Origin: Plantago ovata
Lineage: Eukaryota > Streptophyta > Magnoliopsida > Lamiales > Plantaginaceae
NCBI GenBank assembly: GCA_028274465.1
Contig: CM051458.1
Location: 73,347,766 to 73,411,765, forward strand
Direction of reading: 5' to 3'
DNA: 64,000 nt
A program made the translations under genes and the position numbers. This document shows, one piece after another, positions 42,583 through 53,679 of the stretch. How positions within the stretch are numbered: position 1 is the first letter of the stretch; each line of letters opens with the position of its first letter. The notes beneath the pieces were generated by a model. That model was not told the origin of the DNA. It saw only the letters and a list, made by a program, of their open reading frames with translations, and searched no databases.

Positions 42583-44035
42583 ATGGTTAACAGAAAAAGT
42601 ACTAGAATCGCTCAAGCGGCGCGAAATCCTCAGCCCACCCGTCCTCGGGGCCGTCCCCCATTAGGAGGAAGGGGAAGGGGAGGAGGAAGAGGAACCACAG
42701 CTGCAAGGACACATAGAAATGATAATGTTGATACAGATATGATAGATGGAGCAAGTGCAAGTGTTACTATGAGGAATGAAGGATCTTGAAGTCACAATCC
42801 AAATGCAATCCCAGCAGGAACCGGCTTTGGATCCCTTCGGGCATCCTCTCAACCACATCCTCTCGCTCCAGTAGCAGCATTACCACCACCCGTCGTACAA
42901 CCTCCAGCACCGGCTGCACTAAACTTTACCTTGCCAAATGGACAAGTTGTGAGACCAAGAGATTACGTAATGGGAGAGGAACAATACGGGTTACTCCTAT
43001 TTACAATTCAAGGTTGTTTCGCCTCGGATGATGTAGCGAGAATGCAACAGCAAGTAGTTCAAGCACAAGCCCGAAGTAGGAACAATCACGGAGAGGATGG
43101 AACACAATCCCGGGCTAACTCTCGACCTATATAGGATAGAGTTGGACCCTCTTGGGTGCAATCACGACTTGATCTCCAAGGAGCTCCAGATGATTTGAGA
43201 GAGATAATAGATCGAAGAATTAGAGCATCACAAGATCAAGGAAACGAAAATCATCCTCAAACTCAAGTGGTTCCCCAGACACAAGTACTCCCACAAACCC
43301 TGGTAGTGACACAAAACCAGATGGTCCCTCCGAACCAAGCGGTTATGAAAGCCTTACCCGAGGTACGAGTTGAAAACCAAGTTGGTGGTCCAGTGGTACT
43401 CCCTACCCCATTAGTAGGGAATGATCCGCCACCAACAAGGACACTAACCTTAGAGGAAATGAGGGCTCAGAAGGCTGAACTAGAGGCACGAATAGAGGCT
43501 TTCAGAGCATCAGTCAAAGAGCGAGAACAAGAGATAGACCAAGAGCCCAGTGCCTAGTGTGACGAGATAAGGAACCACCAGGTTAAGACTGAGAGGGGGT
43601 TTCCCTCTTTGGATGGTTATGATGGAACTAGTTGTCCTACTAATTACTTGATAAGGTTTGGAACCAAGATGGACGCTTATGGACATGATTCCAAGACCAA
43701 GACCTTGATCTTCCTAGCAACTCTTTCAGGGGACGCTATGGTATGGTGGACGGGCTTGGAAAATGGATCAATTAAAAGCTATAAGCAACTTAGCCAAGAA
43801 TTTACCAAGAGGTTTGAAAAAGCCATCAGAAGAAAAAGAGGAGTGAAACTTGGTTGAGATAGTTCAAAAGCCCAAAGAGGACTTGAGAACATTCCTTGAT
43901 AGGTTCCATGAAGCGACATGTCAAGTAGAGGACCATTCCCATTCCATAAAGGAAAGGAAAGAATACTTGTATGGTAACACTGCCAATGAGGAATTCAGAA
44001 AACAACTCTCATTCTCCCGAACTGAGAACCATAAG
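42583..44035 (+). CDS. Gypsy D gag, first part
   Basis: Starts MVNRKSTRIAQAARNPQ with an R/G-rich region (RGRGGGRG). It then has a P/Q/N-rich linker with coiled coil (LEEMRAQKAELEARIEAF) and the retrotransposon gag domain (FGTKMDAYGHDSKTKTLIFL, GDAMVWWTGL, QEFTKRF, FLDRFHEATCQVEDHS). Gag packages the RNA. The frame is broken in a few places. The CACTA element enters within the gag domain region. Confidence 0.7.
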
Positions 44036-44791
44036 CACTACAAGGAAAACTGACTTTAGCGACGGATGTCATCCGTCGCTATATGTTAGCGATCCGTCGC
44101 TAAAGGCGATTAGCGACGGATTGTCCCTCGCTAATTAGGACGTCGTGAAAAGTGGCGTCGCTAAAGTAAAAAGTGACGGTTAAACCCAACCGTCACAAAA
44201 TAATAGCGACGGATAAACCTATCCGTCTCCCTAGTGGTCGTTAACCATTATGGAGACGGAACAAATTATCCGTCGCTATTATTTTGCGATGGATGGGTTT
44301 AGCCGTCGCTAAATGGATTGGACACGTGTCCTTCCCTGGCCAAGTGCCAAGTGCTCAGTGCGACGGATATATATATATATTTTTTTTTTTTAATTTCTGT
44401 TATTGTTTTCAAATTATGTTTGTTATTCGAGTTAAAATTCAATGCGCCAGAGATTTATGTACGATGATTGACGGTACGAAACTATAAATTTCATTCAACA
44501 AACTAAAATTGTACGTACAGAAATACTAAAATGTACGAACATAAACATAAAAAACGAGCATCTCAAAATGTACGGAGATGCAATCCTACAATGTACGAAC
44601 ATAAACTAAAAATACTAAAACTACTAGCTACTCCTCTGCCTCTGCGTTCTCCTCGGCCTCTGCGTTCTCCACCCGACCCAAAGCTCCAGCATGGTGGTGC
44701 GGCTGGATGAGGGAAGGGTCCCGGTTCCAGTACGCTTCCACAGCGGCCGAGAAGCCGTGTCAATCCATAGGGGCCATTTTCCCTCCTTGCT

Positions 44792-45411
44792 CTAGTCAGT
44801 TTTGATTCTCATCATCGTATGCATATGGATGCTAGATCCTCGGACCAGGAACGCATTCCACAACTCCTCCATATGAGCAGGAGGCATATAGTAGTAGTTC
44901 TGCAATATATATTCAATGTACATAAGTGAAATGAAACACAATTTACCTAAATGTTACACTTAATTAGTGAGCGCCGCCTACTCAATAACCTAAGGTTGCG
45001 GTCTAACATAATCATGGGCGCCGCCTACCCAACATCATGAATGCGGATGTAAAGTTATTAAATACAAATAAAGTACATTCAATTCCTTGAAAAGCTGCTC
45101 CTTTGCGGACATAGGAAGTGTACTCCACCTTTCACCCCCACTCCCTGGCTCTGGAAGCGTATGAAATCTTATACGGATGATGTTACCCAACTTTCTATTA
45201 GCTTCAGGCGGGTGAAATCTGTAACACATATTAAAAAAATAATTATGGATACCCACAACTATATATAAAAACAATTAAATACAAACTTTAAGTACAAAAC
45301 TTACATGGAACCCTGCCCAACAGACAAGACAGGCAGCCCATTGTCGCCGCCCTGGGGCAGTGCTTGACCATCGTCGCTGCCCTGGGGTTGTGCTTGACCA
45401 TCGACGTTCAT
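44792..45411 (-). CDS. CACTA1 internal gene, three exons, about 118 residues
   Basis: Exons (minus strand) 45411-45305, 45218-45077 and 44899-44792, with GT/AG junctions, give MNVDGQAQPQGSDDGQALPQ, then FHPPEANRKLGNIIRIRFHTLPEP, then MPPAHMEELWNAFLVRG and a stop. The middle part, with basic residues and W, recalls plant En/Spm-associated transposase-like proteins, but it is short and I cannot name a domain. An open tail just downstream (AVEAYWNRDPSLIQPHHHAG, about 44760-44630) may once have been coding. Intron 2 contains the AGGCGGC hairpin module. Confidence 0.5.
44962..45050 (-). repeat. AGGCGGC hairpin module in CACTA1 intron 2
   Basis: On the minus strand there are two hairpins: TGGG/CCCA (45031-45028 with 45018-45015) and TGAG/CTCA (44984-44981 with 44971-44968), both around TAGGCGGCG. 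A GACCGC word lies between (about 44999-45004) and CCGCAT before. Spacing about 47 bp, as in A2 and C1. Confidence 0.75.
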
Positions 45412-46387
45412 TGTCTTGATTGTTAGTTAACTTATTGTCAGTTAATAAGTTGTCACTTAATAAGTACAGACGAGGACTCGGAAAGAAAGGAAAGTTTGTA
45501 ATGTTTACTCTATGGATACCAGGAAATAAAGTCCATTTATTAGTAGGTCACGCGATGATCATATTATTAGTTTGGTCCTATGGTGTGTTCAGTTAAATAC
45601 AATCAGTTCGCTTAAATGTCAGTAAGGCTTACCAATGCGTGCAAACCAATAAAACGCTTACTGATCGACAGTAAACGCATAGTATTAGTTATCACCCAAT
45701 GTAAGCCTAATCCAACACTTCCAAACTAATATATGTATATCATCATCACACTTTATAAAACGATTAAATATTAATCAAAATCGTAAAAGTCTACTTCCAG
45801 AATAGATTGATAGATTACATCTATTTCAATCTACTCACTACAAGAAAAACAGGATTTGGCGACGGATACCATCCGTCGCTATATGTAAGCGATCCGTCGC
45901 TAAATGTCCGTCGCTAAATAGGACGTCGCGAAAAGTGGCGTCGCTAATGAAATTTGCGACGGATGGTTTAATCCGTCGCTGTTTTTAGCGACGAATTAGA
46001 CGATCCGTCGCAAACTTCATCGTTGACCAAAGTTGAGACGGATTATTGATCCGTCCCTACAATATAGCGACGGATGAAATTATCCGTCGCTATATTACTG
46101 GAACACGTGTCAGGTGCTGGGCAGACGAGAGTTGGCGACGGATGGTTTAATCCGTCGCTAATTGGTCTGGAATATTTTTTTATTTGTTTATTTATTTATT
46201 TTATTTTAATTTTTTTTTTGTAGTTGTACACCGCAAATACGTAAACATTTTCGTAACTAAACATTATAAAAAATAAATTTTGTTCTAAGCATTAATATAA
46301 TGAAATTACTAATTGTCCTAAGCAAAGGAACATGAAAAAAAATTGTTCGAAATAGAAAATAATTGTTCGAAAAATAAAAAAAGAGTA

Positions 46388-48254
46388 CTACTGCTGAGAT
46401 CCTAGGGGGGCATTAGGGGGGGCATCGGCATCATCGAACATGAAGAAGTCGGGAGGTGGCGCTCCACCGGGGGAGGGGGGCATACTGCGCCATGATCCAC
46501 TCGATGGATCTCTTGAATCCATGCCTCATGCTCGTCTGCTCTGCCCTCAACCGAGCAGCCTTCTGGGCATGCTCCTGGACAGTCGCCTTCAGCTGCTACT
46601 GCTCCTGGAGGAACTCAGGAGGCACATCGGCTTGTCCCCTTCGGCGCTTGGAGGAGCTGGAGGAGGAGCCACCCTAGTTCACCGTCTCCGCTATCGCCTG
46701 CGAGAGGTTGCCCATGCCGAAGACACGCCCCTTATCATCGAGATTCACGATCTCGAGATAGATGGCGTTCTCCTCCTCGACCGTGAGATCAAGGTTCTCA
46801 GTCCTGGCCAGGAACTCCGCCTGAAAATTCAAACAAACAATTAACGATTTAATTAGTACGTTATTGATCGAAGAATCAAATATTCAACAAGAAGCTCAGG
46901 AATCGAAAAAATATAAAACATACCGCAATTGTTTTGGCCGTATCAGACTGGAAGGTCATCTTGCCATCCTTATCCAGCTCCCCGTGAGCGTCACAGAAGT
47001 GATCCCACATGGTCTGCTCCCTCCCCTCCGATATCTTCATCAAATATATATATAAATTAATAAAGTAATGATTGAATTGAAATAAGACTTAAGAAAGAAA
47101 AAGAAACTATAACAAAGTACGTGACTTACCGCGTCCATGTGGCGCGCCAACTGGGATTTCGAACCCAGCCGATGCTTCACCGAGCCTGTCCCATCCGGTG
47201 GATTATTGGCCCAGTTCTCCCTGTTCTGGTCCGACAACTTCTGGACTTGAAGGTTCTTCGCCCAATACTGCTTCCACAGGGGCCACTCCTCCTCCCCAAT
47301 CCACCCCGGCTTCTTCCCCGATGCATTGATCTTGGCGACCTTCTTTCGAAAGGCTTCGGAGCCTTCATGTTCGAAGGCATACCACAGATCCGACTTGAAC
47401 TTGTTGGGGAGGAAGAACTTCTCCTACATTTCAGAAAGTATACAAAATTCAGACTAACATATATATGACACGGTGACTAACATATCACCCAAACAATTGC
47501 ACATTGTCCTATTTTCAACTAACACACGGTCGCTAACATATCACCCAAACAATTGCGCATTGTCCTATTTCAACTAACACACGGTGACTAACATATCACC
47601 CAAACAATTGCACATTGTCCTATTTCAACTAACACACGGTGACTAACATATCACCCAAGTAAAGAAATATTAAACCATAAGAGAAGAAGAAAGATTACTA
47701 ACCTCCAGAGCATTCCAAATCTCCGCCTTCCGCTCCGGAGTGAAAGTATGCCACTGGGCTCCAAGTGGTGGGAGATCCACTTTCTTCGTGGATTCCTTGC
47801 TGGTGAACTTTGCAGCCTCCCTCGACATCATCCTGTTGCAATAACATACACAAATTAATCCAACTAAATAAAACATACAATACCAAACACACAAATTAAT
47901 CCAACTAAATAAAACATACAATACCAAACACACAAATTAATCCAACTAAATAACTTACACATGCCCAGGCATGGGCCAGACGACGAGCTTGCCATTCACC
48001 CGCTCACCCGCCCTGTACACCTCCCCCCTGTATCCATCATCCGGCAGGTTAGCAAACACGTCTGGGCCAGTAGACCCTGCACTGCTGCTCGAACGGGGGC
48101 CAGGGGAGAGGGTCTCACTGACATGAGTCGTCGAGGTCCCCCCCGACTCCGGCTGACTACTGGGGGTGCGGAATGGCGAGTCTGGCTCGGCGTAGCTACG
48201 GCTGTTGGCCGCCAACAGCTTCCCCGGTTTCTTTGGCCTCGGCATGATCTGCAC
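46388..48254 (-). CDS. CACTA2 gene: En/Spm-type plant transposase-associated protein
   Basis: Five exons, minus strand: 48254-47959, 47832-47703, 47423-47130, 47034-46924 and 46820-46388, all with GT/AG ends, about 420 residues. It starts MQIMPRPKKPGK. The core has WHTFTPERKAEIWNALE, LPNKFKSDLWYAFEHEGSEA, GWIGEEEWPLWKQYW and RENWANNPPDGTGSVKHRLG, which fits the Ptta/En/Spm plant transposase family (Transposase_24). A C-terminal coiled coil follows (EQQQLKATVQEHAQKAARLR). Probably DNA-binding or transposase-accessory. Exon 5 has an in-frame TAG at 46674-46676 and a probable frameshift in a C run near 46475. Without that shift the end would read MFDDADAPP. So recently disabled, or sequence errors. 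Confidence 0.7.
47477..47660. repeat. 55-bp tandem repeat in intron 2 of CACTA2 gene
   Basis: Units start at 47477, 47533, 47588 and 47643 (CTAACATATCACCCAAACAA), about 3.3 units, more than 95 percent alike. Confidence 0.9.
47851..47952. repeat. 41-bp tandem repeat filling intron 1 of CACTA2 gene
   Basis: Units start at 47851, 47892 and 47933 (CAAATTAATCCAACTAAATA), period exactly 41. Together they make up most of the 126-bp intron. Confidence 0.9.
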
Positions 48255-49186
48255 CTTTCAGAACAACCGTAAGAAACAATAAATGGACTTTGAGTATACA
48301 CTGATAAGAAACGACACTGGACTTTATGCTGTAAACTTAAAGTCTAATTTAATACAAAATTTGATCTAATTAATCTAATTTAATCCATCATTTTAAATTT
48401 TTAATATAATTAATCTGATTTAAACCAAATTTTAATCTAATTAAATATAATTCATTTATCAATTGGAGCATTTTAAAGTCTTAATGACTCATAACATAAT
48501 ACCAAAAAATAAAAATAAATGTCAAACCACATTCATCAGTCCGTTTGAAACATGGAATGGGAAACAAAATATACATATTCAATCAAGTAACTGTGTACAG
48601 ATTAACCTAACATATACCATATACTATGACTAATTGAATAGATAGTAACACAAGTGAATCGTTTTCGAAAAATGGAGTTGTAAACCAGTACTACCAATTC
48701 TACTACTATTTCCAACATAGCACAAGTAAAAACAAAATCTTAAGCCTTACAGCTCAATTCGAAAACAAGCTAACCTTGTTCTTAACCTCAATTTGGAGAA
48801 AAATTCTAGATGGGACAATAACATTGAGAAATTAAACAAATCTGAAAAAAATTAAATTGGAGAGATTAGGGTTACTAACCTATATCAAGTGAAGATGAGA
48901 AAGGGAAGGAAGAACTCCGGTCGACGGTGCGGTGGCGGAATCCGGAGTGGTGGTGCCGCGGAATACGGTGGCGGGCCGGGCGCGTCGATGTGTGGTGGTG
49001 GTGTGAAAGAGAGGGTGGGGCAGTGGTGGTGGCACGAGAGAGAAGAAGGGGCAGTGGTGGTGGCGTCGATGTGTGGTGGTGGTGGGAGGAGGAGAAGGAG
49101 AAGAAGGAGAAGAGAGCGATTAGGGTTAGGAGAAAAGGAGGAAATGATTTCGGGGGAAGACGATCGAAACCGTCTGCATCTATCTG
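48255..49186 (-). other. CACTA2 5' region upstream of the gene
   Basis: A/T-rich to about 48880, then a G-rich (on the plus strand) region of GGTGGTGG words to 49150. This is the presumed promoter and leader of the minus-strand gene. Open frames over the G-rich part exist on both strands and are composition artefacts. Confidence 0.5.
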
Positions 49187-49705
49187 AGAAATATAGCGAC
49201 GGATAGGCCATCCGTTGCTATTTGCTTATTTATTTTTTTTTATCCTTTTTTTTTTATTCTGGTCAACAGACAGATAGTGACGGATAGATTTATCCGTCGC
49301 TACAATAGCGACGGATAGAGCTAATCCGTCGCTACGTTGACGCCGGATTGACTCTTTTTAATGACGAACTGAGCTTAGAGCGCAGTTCGTCCTTGTTCGT
49401 CGCTAATGGTAGCGATCCGTCGCTATTTAGCGACGGATACCGTCCGTAGGTACTATTCCGTCGCTAAATGGCTGTTTTCTTGTAGTGACTTTAATAAACC
49501 AAAAATTACTCAAAATAAATATAAATAATTAAATTAACTAATTAACATAATTAACCAGATTTATTTAAGTGAATTAATCTATATTATACTAATTACAGTT
49601 AATATAATCAATTAACAACCTCTCATTAATTAAAATAAATTTATAAAATTAAATAAGAAATCGAAAAAATGGAAGAACAAACTGATTATTGCTATACAAC
49701 ATATA

Positions 49706-49944
49706 CTACCTCCATCTATTATTAATTGTCTCATTTGGACTCAAGTTAAAATTTTAACTCTTTAATATTTTAATAATTTATGTACCACTTAATCACTCTC
49801 AACACACATACACACTTCCCAAACCAACCACCACCACTTGTTAACATTAAATAAAATTTAAATATGTCCTAAAATAGAAATGGGACAATTGAGCATAGAT
49901 AACAAAAATGGAAATATGGGAAGATTAAAGATAGATGGAGGGAG
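49706..49944. mobile_element. Stowaway MITE (Tc1/mariner type) in CACTA1
   Basis: 239 bp with inverted ends CTACCTCCATCTATTATTAAT and, reversed, CTCCCTCCATCTATCTTTAAT, and the TA target duplication (49704-49705, 49945-49946). No coding capacity. Confidence 0.88.
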
Positions 49945-49946
49945 TA

Positions 49947-50659
49947 TAATCTAACAATTTACAACTAGAAAATCATAATTAAGCAAAAAAAGTCAAAGTC
50001 TCAAAAATTAGGGTTAGGGTTCTAACCTTTTATTTGGACAGAGATTGAATCGGAAAGGAGAAGATGGAGGAGGTGGCCCGATCTACCAATTTCACCCAAA
50101 AAGAGAAATTAAGAAATGAAATTGAAATTGAGAAGTAAGAGAATGAGAGGAAGAAACTTACTGTTGGGCAGAGATCGAGAGGATGGAGATGCTACGGTGG
50201 AAGGTGGTTTCTGCTCCGGTAGTGGCGATCGACGGTGGTGGCTCCGGTGGTGGGATGGAGATGCTAGGGTTTCAATTGGGGGACAATGGAGATAAATGGA
50301 GAAGAGAAGAAGAGAATGAAGAAGAGAATGAGAAGGGAAGAAGACGATCGGCGTTTTAGTCGAAAAACTTAGCGACGGATGATTCATCCGTCTCTACATC
50401 CAGAATTAAATTTTTTTCCTTTTTTCATTCAGCAGTCAACGGAATATAGCGACGGATGGACTAATCCGTCTCCAGAGTACAGATGGATAAAACTTATCTG
50501 TCACTATTTAATAGGCAGATTCGATCTCTTAACACACGAATTGAGCTTAGAGCGCAGTTCGTCCTCATTCGTCGCTACATGTAGCGATCCGTCGCTAAAT
50601 AGAGACGGATCGCATCCGTATCTACTTATCCGTCGCTAAATGCCTTATTTCTTTTAGTG
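49947..50659 (-). other. CACTA1 right part: gene 5' flank and subterminal repeats
   Basis: Upstream side of the CACTA1 gene on the minus strand, with a CT/AG-rich stretch (50040-50340) and then subterminal GCGACGGAT/ATCCGTC words to the terminus. No gene supported. Confidence 0.5.
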
Positions 50660-50988
50660 AAGGAACTTGAACAATTTTGTCAAGACTTCTTAAAATCGGA
50701 AGAATTCCAAAAGACAATGCAAGTAAGAGCAAACCCTTCTAAAGAAAAACAAAAGGAAAGGGAGAGAGATCACCAAAAGCAAGCCCAAAAGCAGAATCAT
50801 TCGAAGGGAAAGAAGCAAGAGCCTAGGCACAACTTGCTCAAGGGGAGTATCCAAAGGAATGAATTTCGAGATCAGAGAACTCAGCCAAGCGGAGGGCCAC
50901 CAACGAGATATGATAAATACACTGATCTTAATAGGCCAAGATCTGACATCTTGCATACTATTATGACCAAGAACATTGACATTGAGTG
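50660..50988 (+). CDS. Gypsy D gag, part beyond the CACTA insertion
   Basis: Reads KELEQFCQDFLKSEEFQKTM, then a basic K/Q-rich linker (KQKERERDHQKQ). After its end another frame gives FCKFHRGNGHTT (about 51035-51072), resembling the H/C-rich end of Tat-type gag. A fossil. Confidence 0.6.
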
Positions 50989-51072
50989 ACCTCCTCCCAT
51001 CCAAGAGACAAGGAGAAACAAGAACTCTGATAAATTTTGCAAGTTCCATAGGGGGAATGGTCATACAACAGA

Positions 51073-52313
51073 TGTTAGGAAACTTGTAATTTTGATGAGC
51101 AATTAACCATGCTAAATTTAATAAAGTCCAGTAACTAGTACTATTAAGGTCCATAGGAATTTAGAATTTTAAGGACTTTGTAAAAGAGGAACGTTTGCTG
51201 AAAGACTTAGTGTAGGTACTAGTTAGGTTCTAAAGCTTGCTGATGATGTACTTTGTTTTTACAAACGAACTATTGAAGACCTAGAACCGCTCAGAAAGTT
51301 GAAGATTCGAAGACTGAAGACTTAGAAGAATTATGAGAAAGGTATCTAAAAACGCACATGTTGCTTCAGAAAGTGAGATTTTCAGCAACAGCTTGCATAA
51401 GTGAAAATCTATGTGACAAAGTTGGTTGTGCTTGCTGAAACTGAGACAGACCACTTGCTGGAAACATATGTGACCTCCTTGCTGAAGAGTACTTGCATTT
51501 TATCTCCAACGTTCATATTTGAATTTGATTCAAAAGAACATTAAATGCAAAGTAAGCACGCGAAGAACATGAAGACTAGAAGACAAATGAAGAACGCTGC
51601 TGAAAGTACAAAAGCAAGATAGTGACATCTTAAGGTACAAAGCCTTAGAATTTGAAATTCAAACGGCTCCCTTGAGACACTATAAATAGAGGTCATCAGG
51701 CAAGAGTAGAAGATGTGTCAACAACGTGATCAAACTCTCACTTGTGCTTTAAACACTCAAATCCTTCTCTACTCTTTACTACCTATTGATCCGTTCCAAG
51801 AATTAAGCTTGAAGCAACAGTTACTTGTGAAGAAGTAGAACATTGAAAGCTAAGAAATTAGTTAAGTGTTCTTTCTTCTAAACAAGAACAAGTCTTGACA
51901 CCAGAAACAACAAGCTTGCTTACTGCAAAGTATTACAAGTTGTGTTTCTTTAGATAACTTGTTATAGCTGAAAAGTTATATTCAAGTTATCTCATCCCAA
52001 ACCTCTCTAATTGATAAACACCCTTTACAGGCGTGAAATTCAGGGGGAATTAATCAAACATAGTGTTGCTGATTATAGTCCCAAGTTTGGTGGAGAACAA
52101 GGCTACAGTTCTCTAGTTTAGGTTGGAAACAAGGCAAGTGTGCTTTGGTTTCTGAGAATCATTAGTGATAGGATTTGTAAGGAACCTCATATCTTATCAT
52201 AGTGAATTCAGTCCTGGAAAGGACAAAGTGGACTAGTTTTAAACGACGAAAAATTTGAAAAGACTATTCAGCCCCCACCTCTAGTCTTTTCTTGTTGTTA
52301 AAAGGGACCAACA
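51073..52313 (+). repeat. 5' LTR of B4
   Basis: 1241 bp, TGTTAGGAAACTTG to GGGACCAACA. TATA box TATAAATA at 51681-51688. Confidence 0.9.
51681..51688 (+). promoter_or_regulatory. TATA box of B4 LTR
   Basis: TATAAATA followed by GAGGTCATC, conserved at 30514 in B3 and 10918-10925 (minus) in B1. Confidence 0.6.
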
Positions 52314-52315
52314 AG

Positions 52316-52327
52316 TGGTATCAGAGC
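52316..52327 (+). promoter_or_regulatory. Primer binding site of B4
   Basis: TGGTATCAGAGC, two bases after the LTR; complementary to initiator methionine tRNA as in most plant copia elements. Confidence 0.9.
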
Positions 52328-52425
52328 TGGAGGTTCTTTAACCTTCAGCACTGAACCTAGATCCCCTTAGGTGCTTTCCGTAAATCACTTTCACTTGATC
52401 AGTTTGGTAGTTATTTGCTGACAGG

Positions 52426-53679
52426 ATGTCGTTAGGAGACGCTCCCTTGCTGAAGTTGGAAAACTATGAGAAATGGCGAAACAACATGATGCTACATCTT
52501 GACACCATTAGTGATGAGATGGTTACTGTCATAAACGATGGACCAATCAAGATCACTAAACTTGAAAGAAGCTTTCATCACAAAACCACAAACCTTGCTG
52601 GAAAGGAAACTATCTTAGGAGAACCGGTTGACACCGCCGTTCCAAAACCAAGAGAGGAATGGACTTCAGATGAAGCCAAAAGATTCCATCTTGATTGCAA
52701 AGCAAGAAACATCATTATTCGATCTACTCCAGATACTATACAATGCAAACTGTGGGGTGCTAAAACTGCTAAGGAATCTTGGAAAATGGTTCAAGATCTT
52801 TGTGCTGGATCTGACAAAACCAAGGAAAACAAACTCGAAGTGCTAAAGTTGAAGTTTCAAAACTTCAAACAAGGTTCCAATGAGTCACTGGAAGACTTGG
52901 ATTTCAGATTCACAACTCTAGTGAGTGAAATGGCTTGCCTTAGGTGTTGGAAACTTCTATTCAGATTCTGAAAAGGTGAAAACCATTATTAGAACTCTGA
53001 ATCAAGAATGGATCCACACTCAGAATTTCTACTACAATCAAGGAATGCAATATCACTCCAACCGAGTTGTTCTCTCATCTTGCTACTGTCAACTACGAGA
53101 CAAAGCAAAGAGAAAGTGTGTTTGCTGAAAAATCACAAAACATTGCTCTTGCTGCCACCGTCATCTTCTGAAAAGAAGAATGATAAAGAGCCTGCTGATG
53201 AAAATGCTCTTGCAGTTAGAAATATGAAGAAATTCACCAGCAAGGAACTTGAAAGGCGAAAAGCAAAAGAGAAGCTGGAAAAGCATCTTGGTAACAACTA
53301 CCATAAGTACAAAAATGAAGCTAGCTCGCTGAACAAGCATGCTCAGCAAGCAAACTCCTCCGAAGAACCAGCAGTTGGCAATGATCTTTGCTTTTATTAC
53401 AAAAAGTCTGGACACTTCAAAGAAAATTTCCCCTTACTGAAAGGGAAATCTGCTGAAAAGAAGAAGAAGTTCAAGAAGCCTTTAATTGCTGAAGAAAAAA
53501 AAAAGCTTCAAGAAAAAATCGATGCCCTTTGTATTGAAACTAGCTCTGAAGACAGTGAGTTAGAAAGTTCAGACACTGAAGAAGAGGAAGCCACTCTGGA
53601 CGTAGAGATAGGCAAAGAAGTTTGTGGAATTGCCATGGAAGTCTATCCAGATGTGTCAAACTACGAGTTCTGCCTCATG
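52426..53679 (+). CDS. Copia B4 gag, first part
   Basis: Starts MSLGDAPLLKLENYEKWRNN, the usual SIRE-type gag opening (target sequence, then a W in the first helix). It continues through LWGAKTAKESWKMVQDLCAG and LKLKFQNFKQG to a zinc-knuckle-like LCFYYKKSGHFKENFP and acidic linker. The ATG follows the primer site by 100 bp. The hAT insertion begins right after NYEFCLM. A few frame breaks; fossil. Confidence 0.75.

Larger units (their letters stand above)
45836..49487 (-). mobile_element. Nested CACTA element (CACTA2)
   Basis: 3652 bp with matching ends CACTACAAGAAAAACAGG (45836) and, reversed, CACTACAAGAAAACAGCC (49487), and a 3-bp duplication ACT on both sides (45833-45835, 49488-49490). 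Subterminal GCGACGGAT arrays span about 45855-46160 and 49190-49480. It carries one five-exon gene on the minus strand. It shares subterminal repeats, and a block around GAGCTTAGAGCGCAGTTCGT (49370, 50545), with the outer CACTA, so both belong to one family. Confidence 0.92.
44036..50659 (-). mobile_element. Outer CACTA element (CACTA1)
   Basis: Ends are CACTACAAGGAAAACTGAC (44036) and, reversed, CACTAAAAGAAATAAGGC (50659), flanked by the 3-bp duplication AAG (44033-44035 and 50660-50662). Subterminal arrays of GCGACGGAT/ATCCGTCGC lie at both ends. It holds a small three-exon gene on the minus strand (45411-44792), a nested CACTA (45836-49487) and a Stowaway MITE. It interrupts the gag of element D. 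Too small without its inserts (about 3 kb) for a full transposase pair, so probably non-autonomous. Confidence 0.9.
41633..51072 (+). mobile_element. D: Ty3/gypsy (Tat-like), 5' LTR and gag
   Basis: 5' LTR 41633-42517, primer site about 42520-42535, and gag from 42583. Gag is interrupted by the CACTA element 44036-50659 and goes on at 50660 until the LTR of B4 at 51073. The pol part and 3' LTR are not in the window. It lies about 150 bp upstream of the methylesterase start. Broken; several frame breaks in gag besides the insertions. Moderately old. Confidence 0.75.

Noticed and set aside
48885-49211. Glycine/arginine-rich and proline-rich frames on opposite strands
   Set aside because: GGTGGTGG low-complexity sequence in the CACTA2 upstream region; the real gene starts at 48254.
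44036-50659. CRISPR-like reading of the regularly repeated GCGACGGAT words
   Set aside because: Spacing is irregular, the words occur in both directions and they lie at transposon ends; these are CACTA subterminal repeats in a plant genome.
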